DNA of 64,000 nt from Ascarosepion bandense (lineage: Eukaryota; Mollusca; Cephalopoda; Sepiida; Sepiidae), in the NCBI GenBank assembly GCA_037127315.1, contig JBBBDQ010000421.1:3887501-3951500 (forward strand), in the 5' to 3' direction. A program made the translations under genes and the position numbers. The notes under the pieces were generated by a model. The model searched no databases. It saw only the letters and a program-made list of their open reading frames with translations, and was not told the origin of the DNA. Positions 63,968 through 64,000 of this stretch are shown piece by piece (position 1 is the stretch's first letter; each line of letters opens with the position of its first letter).

Positions 63968-64000
63968 CTGATGAGCTGTGATACAGCGAAACAGATCTGT
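63968..64000 (+). ncRNA. Hammerhead ribozyme core (cut by the window end)
   Basis: CTGATGA (63968-63974), stem II GCTG-TGATA-CAGC (63975-63987, four pairs and a five-base loop), GAAA (63988-63991), then C and the self-complementary ACAGATCTGT, which can supply a short stem III. All invariant core bases on this side are present. The stem III 3' side ends in U at 64000, so the cleavage position would fall at the next base, outside the window. The upstream CCCGTA would be the 3' strand of stem I. Known relatives occur in Penelope-like elements and in SINE-like retroelements. Confidence 0.7.

Overview
The window looks like repeat-dense intergenic or intronic DNA from a large metazoan genome, most likely a cephalopod of octopus type. 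This placement is an inference. It rests on the mix of APE-type LINEs, RTE-like LINEs, Penelope-like elements, Helitrons, Tc1/mariner relatives and tRNA-derived SINEs, on the very long AT, TG and CT microsatellites, and on the absence of any intact host gene. No bona fide rRNA or tRNA gene, CRISPR array or bacterial-style operon is present. Nearly every longer open frame is either a decayed transposon protein or an artefact of a tandem repeat whose period is a multiple of three.

Layout. 1-7.6 kb: a Helitron end, a SINE, an RTE-like LINE tail, a LINE 3' end, then the best preserved LINE of the window (2840-5810, endonuclease plus reverse transcriptase with the YADD motif), a complete non-autonomous Helitron and a foldback of Penelope-type sequence. 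7.6-14.7 kb: a gutted mariner, a 221-bp tandem duplication, a composite 5S-tRNA SINE, a 163-bp satellite grown out of a LINE 3' UTR and a 420-bp tandem repeat. 14.7-24.4 kb: Helitrons, an old 102-bp satellite of about 27 units, two more 5S-tRNA SINEs, RTE fragments and a LINE tail. 24.4-30 kb: an R4/Dong-like LINE tail inside a TAA microsatellite and a 2.4-kb 27-bp minisatellite nested in a LINE 3' UTR. 30-38 kb: a 6.4-kb long inverted repeat enclosing a nested palindrome and a dead LINE. 38-45.3 kb: a purine-rich tract, one possible host exon, a deleted mariner, and SINE and LINE tails. 45.3-54.7 kb: (TA)n, a Penelope-like inverted repeat, a 285-bp near-perfect hairpin, and a Penelope-like 3' end with two derived minisatellites. 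54.7-64 kb: an RTE LINE containing a 300-bp-arm foldback, more LINE tails, a Tc1-like element with perfect 29-bp TIRs, a small MITE and, at the very end, a tRNA-like head followed by a hammerhead ribozyme core.

Themes. (1) The 3' UTRs of one LINE superfamily have at least twice seeded satellite arrays, and a Penelope long terminal region seeded two more. (2) Self-cleaving-ribozyme-like cores occur at the 3' edge of the window, in mutated form in the 48.8-49.0 kb hairpin, and more doubtfully in the Penelope-like element. (3) A SINE family fuses a 5S rRNA-like head to a tRNA-like body. (4) A hairpin at the LINE 3' end shows compensatory base changes between copies, which suggests it is a selected RNA structure.
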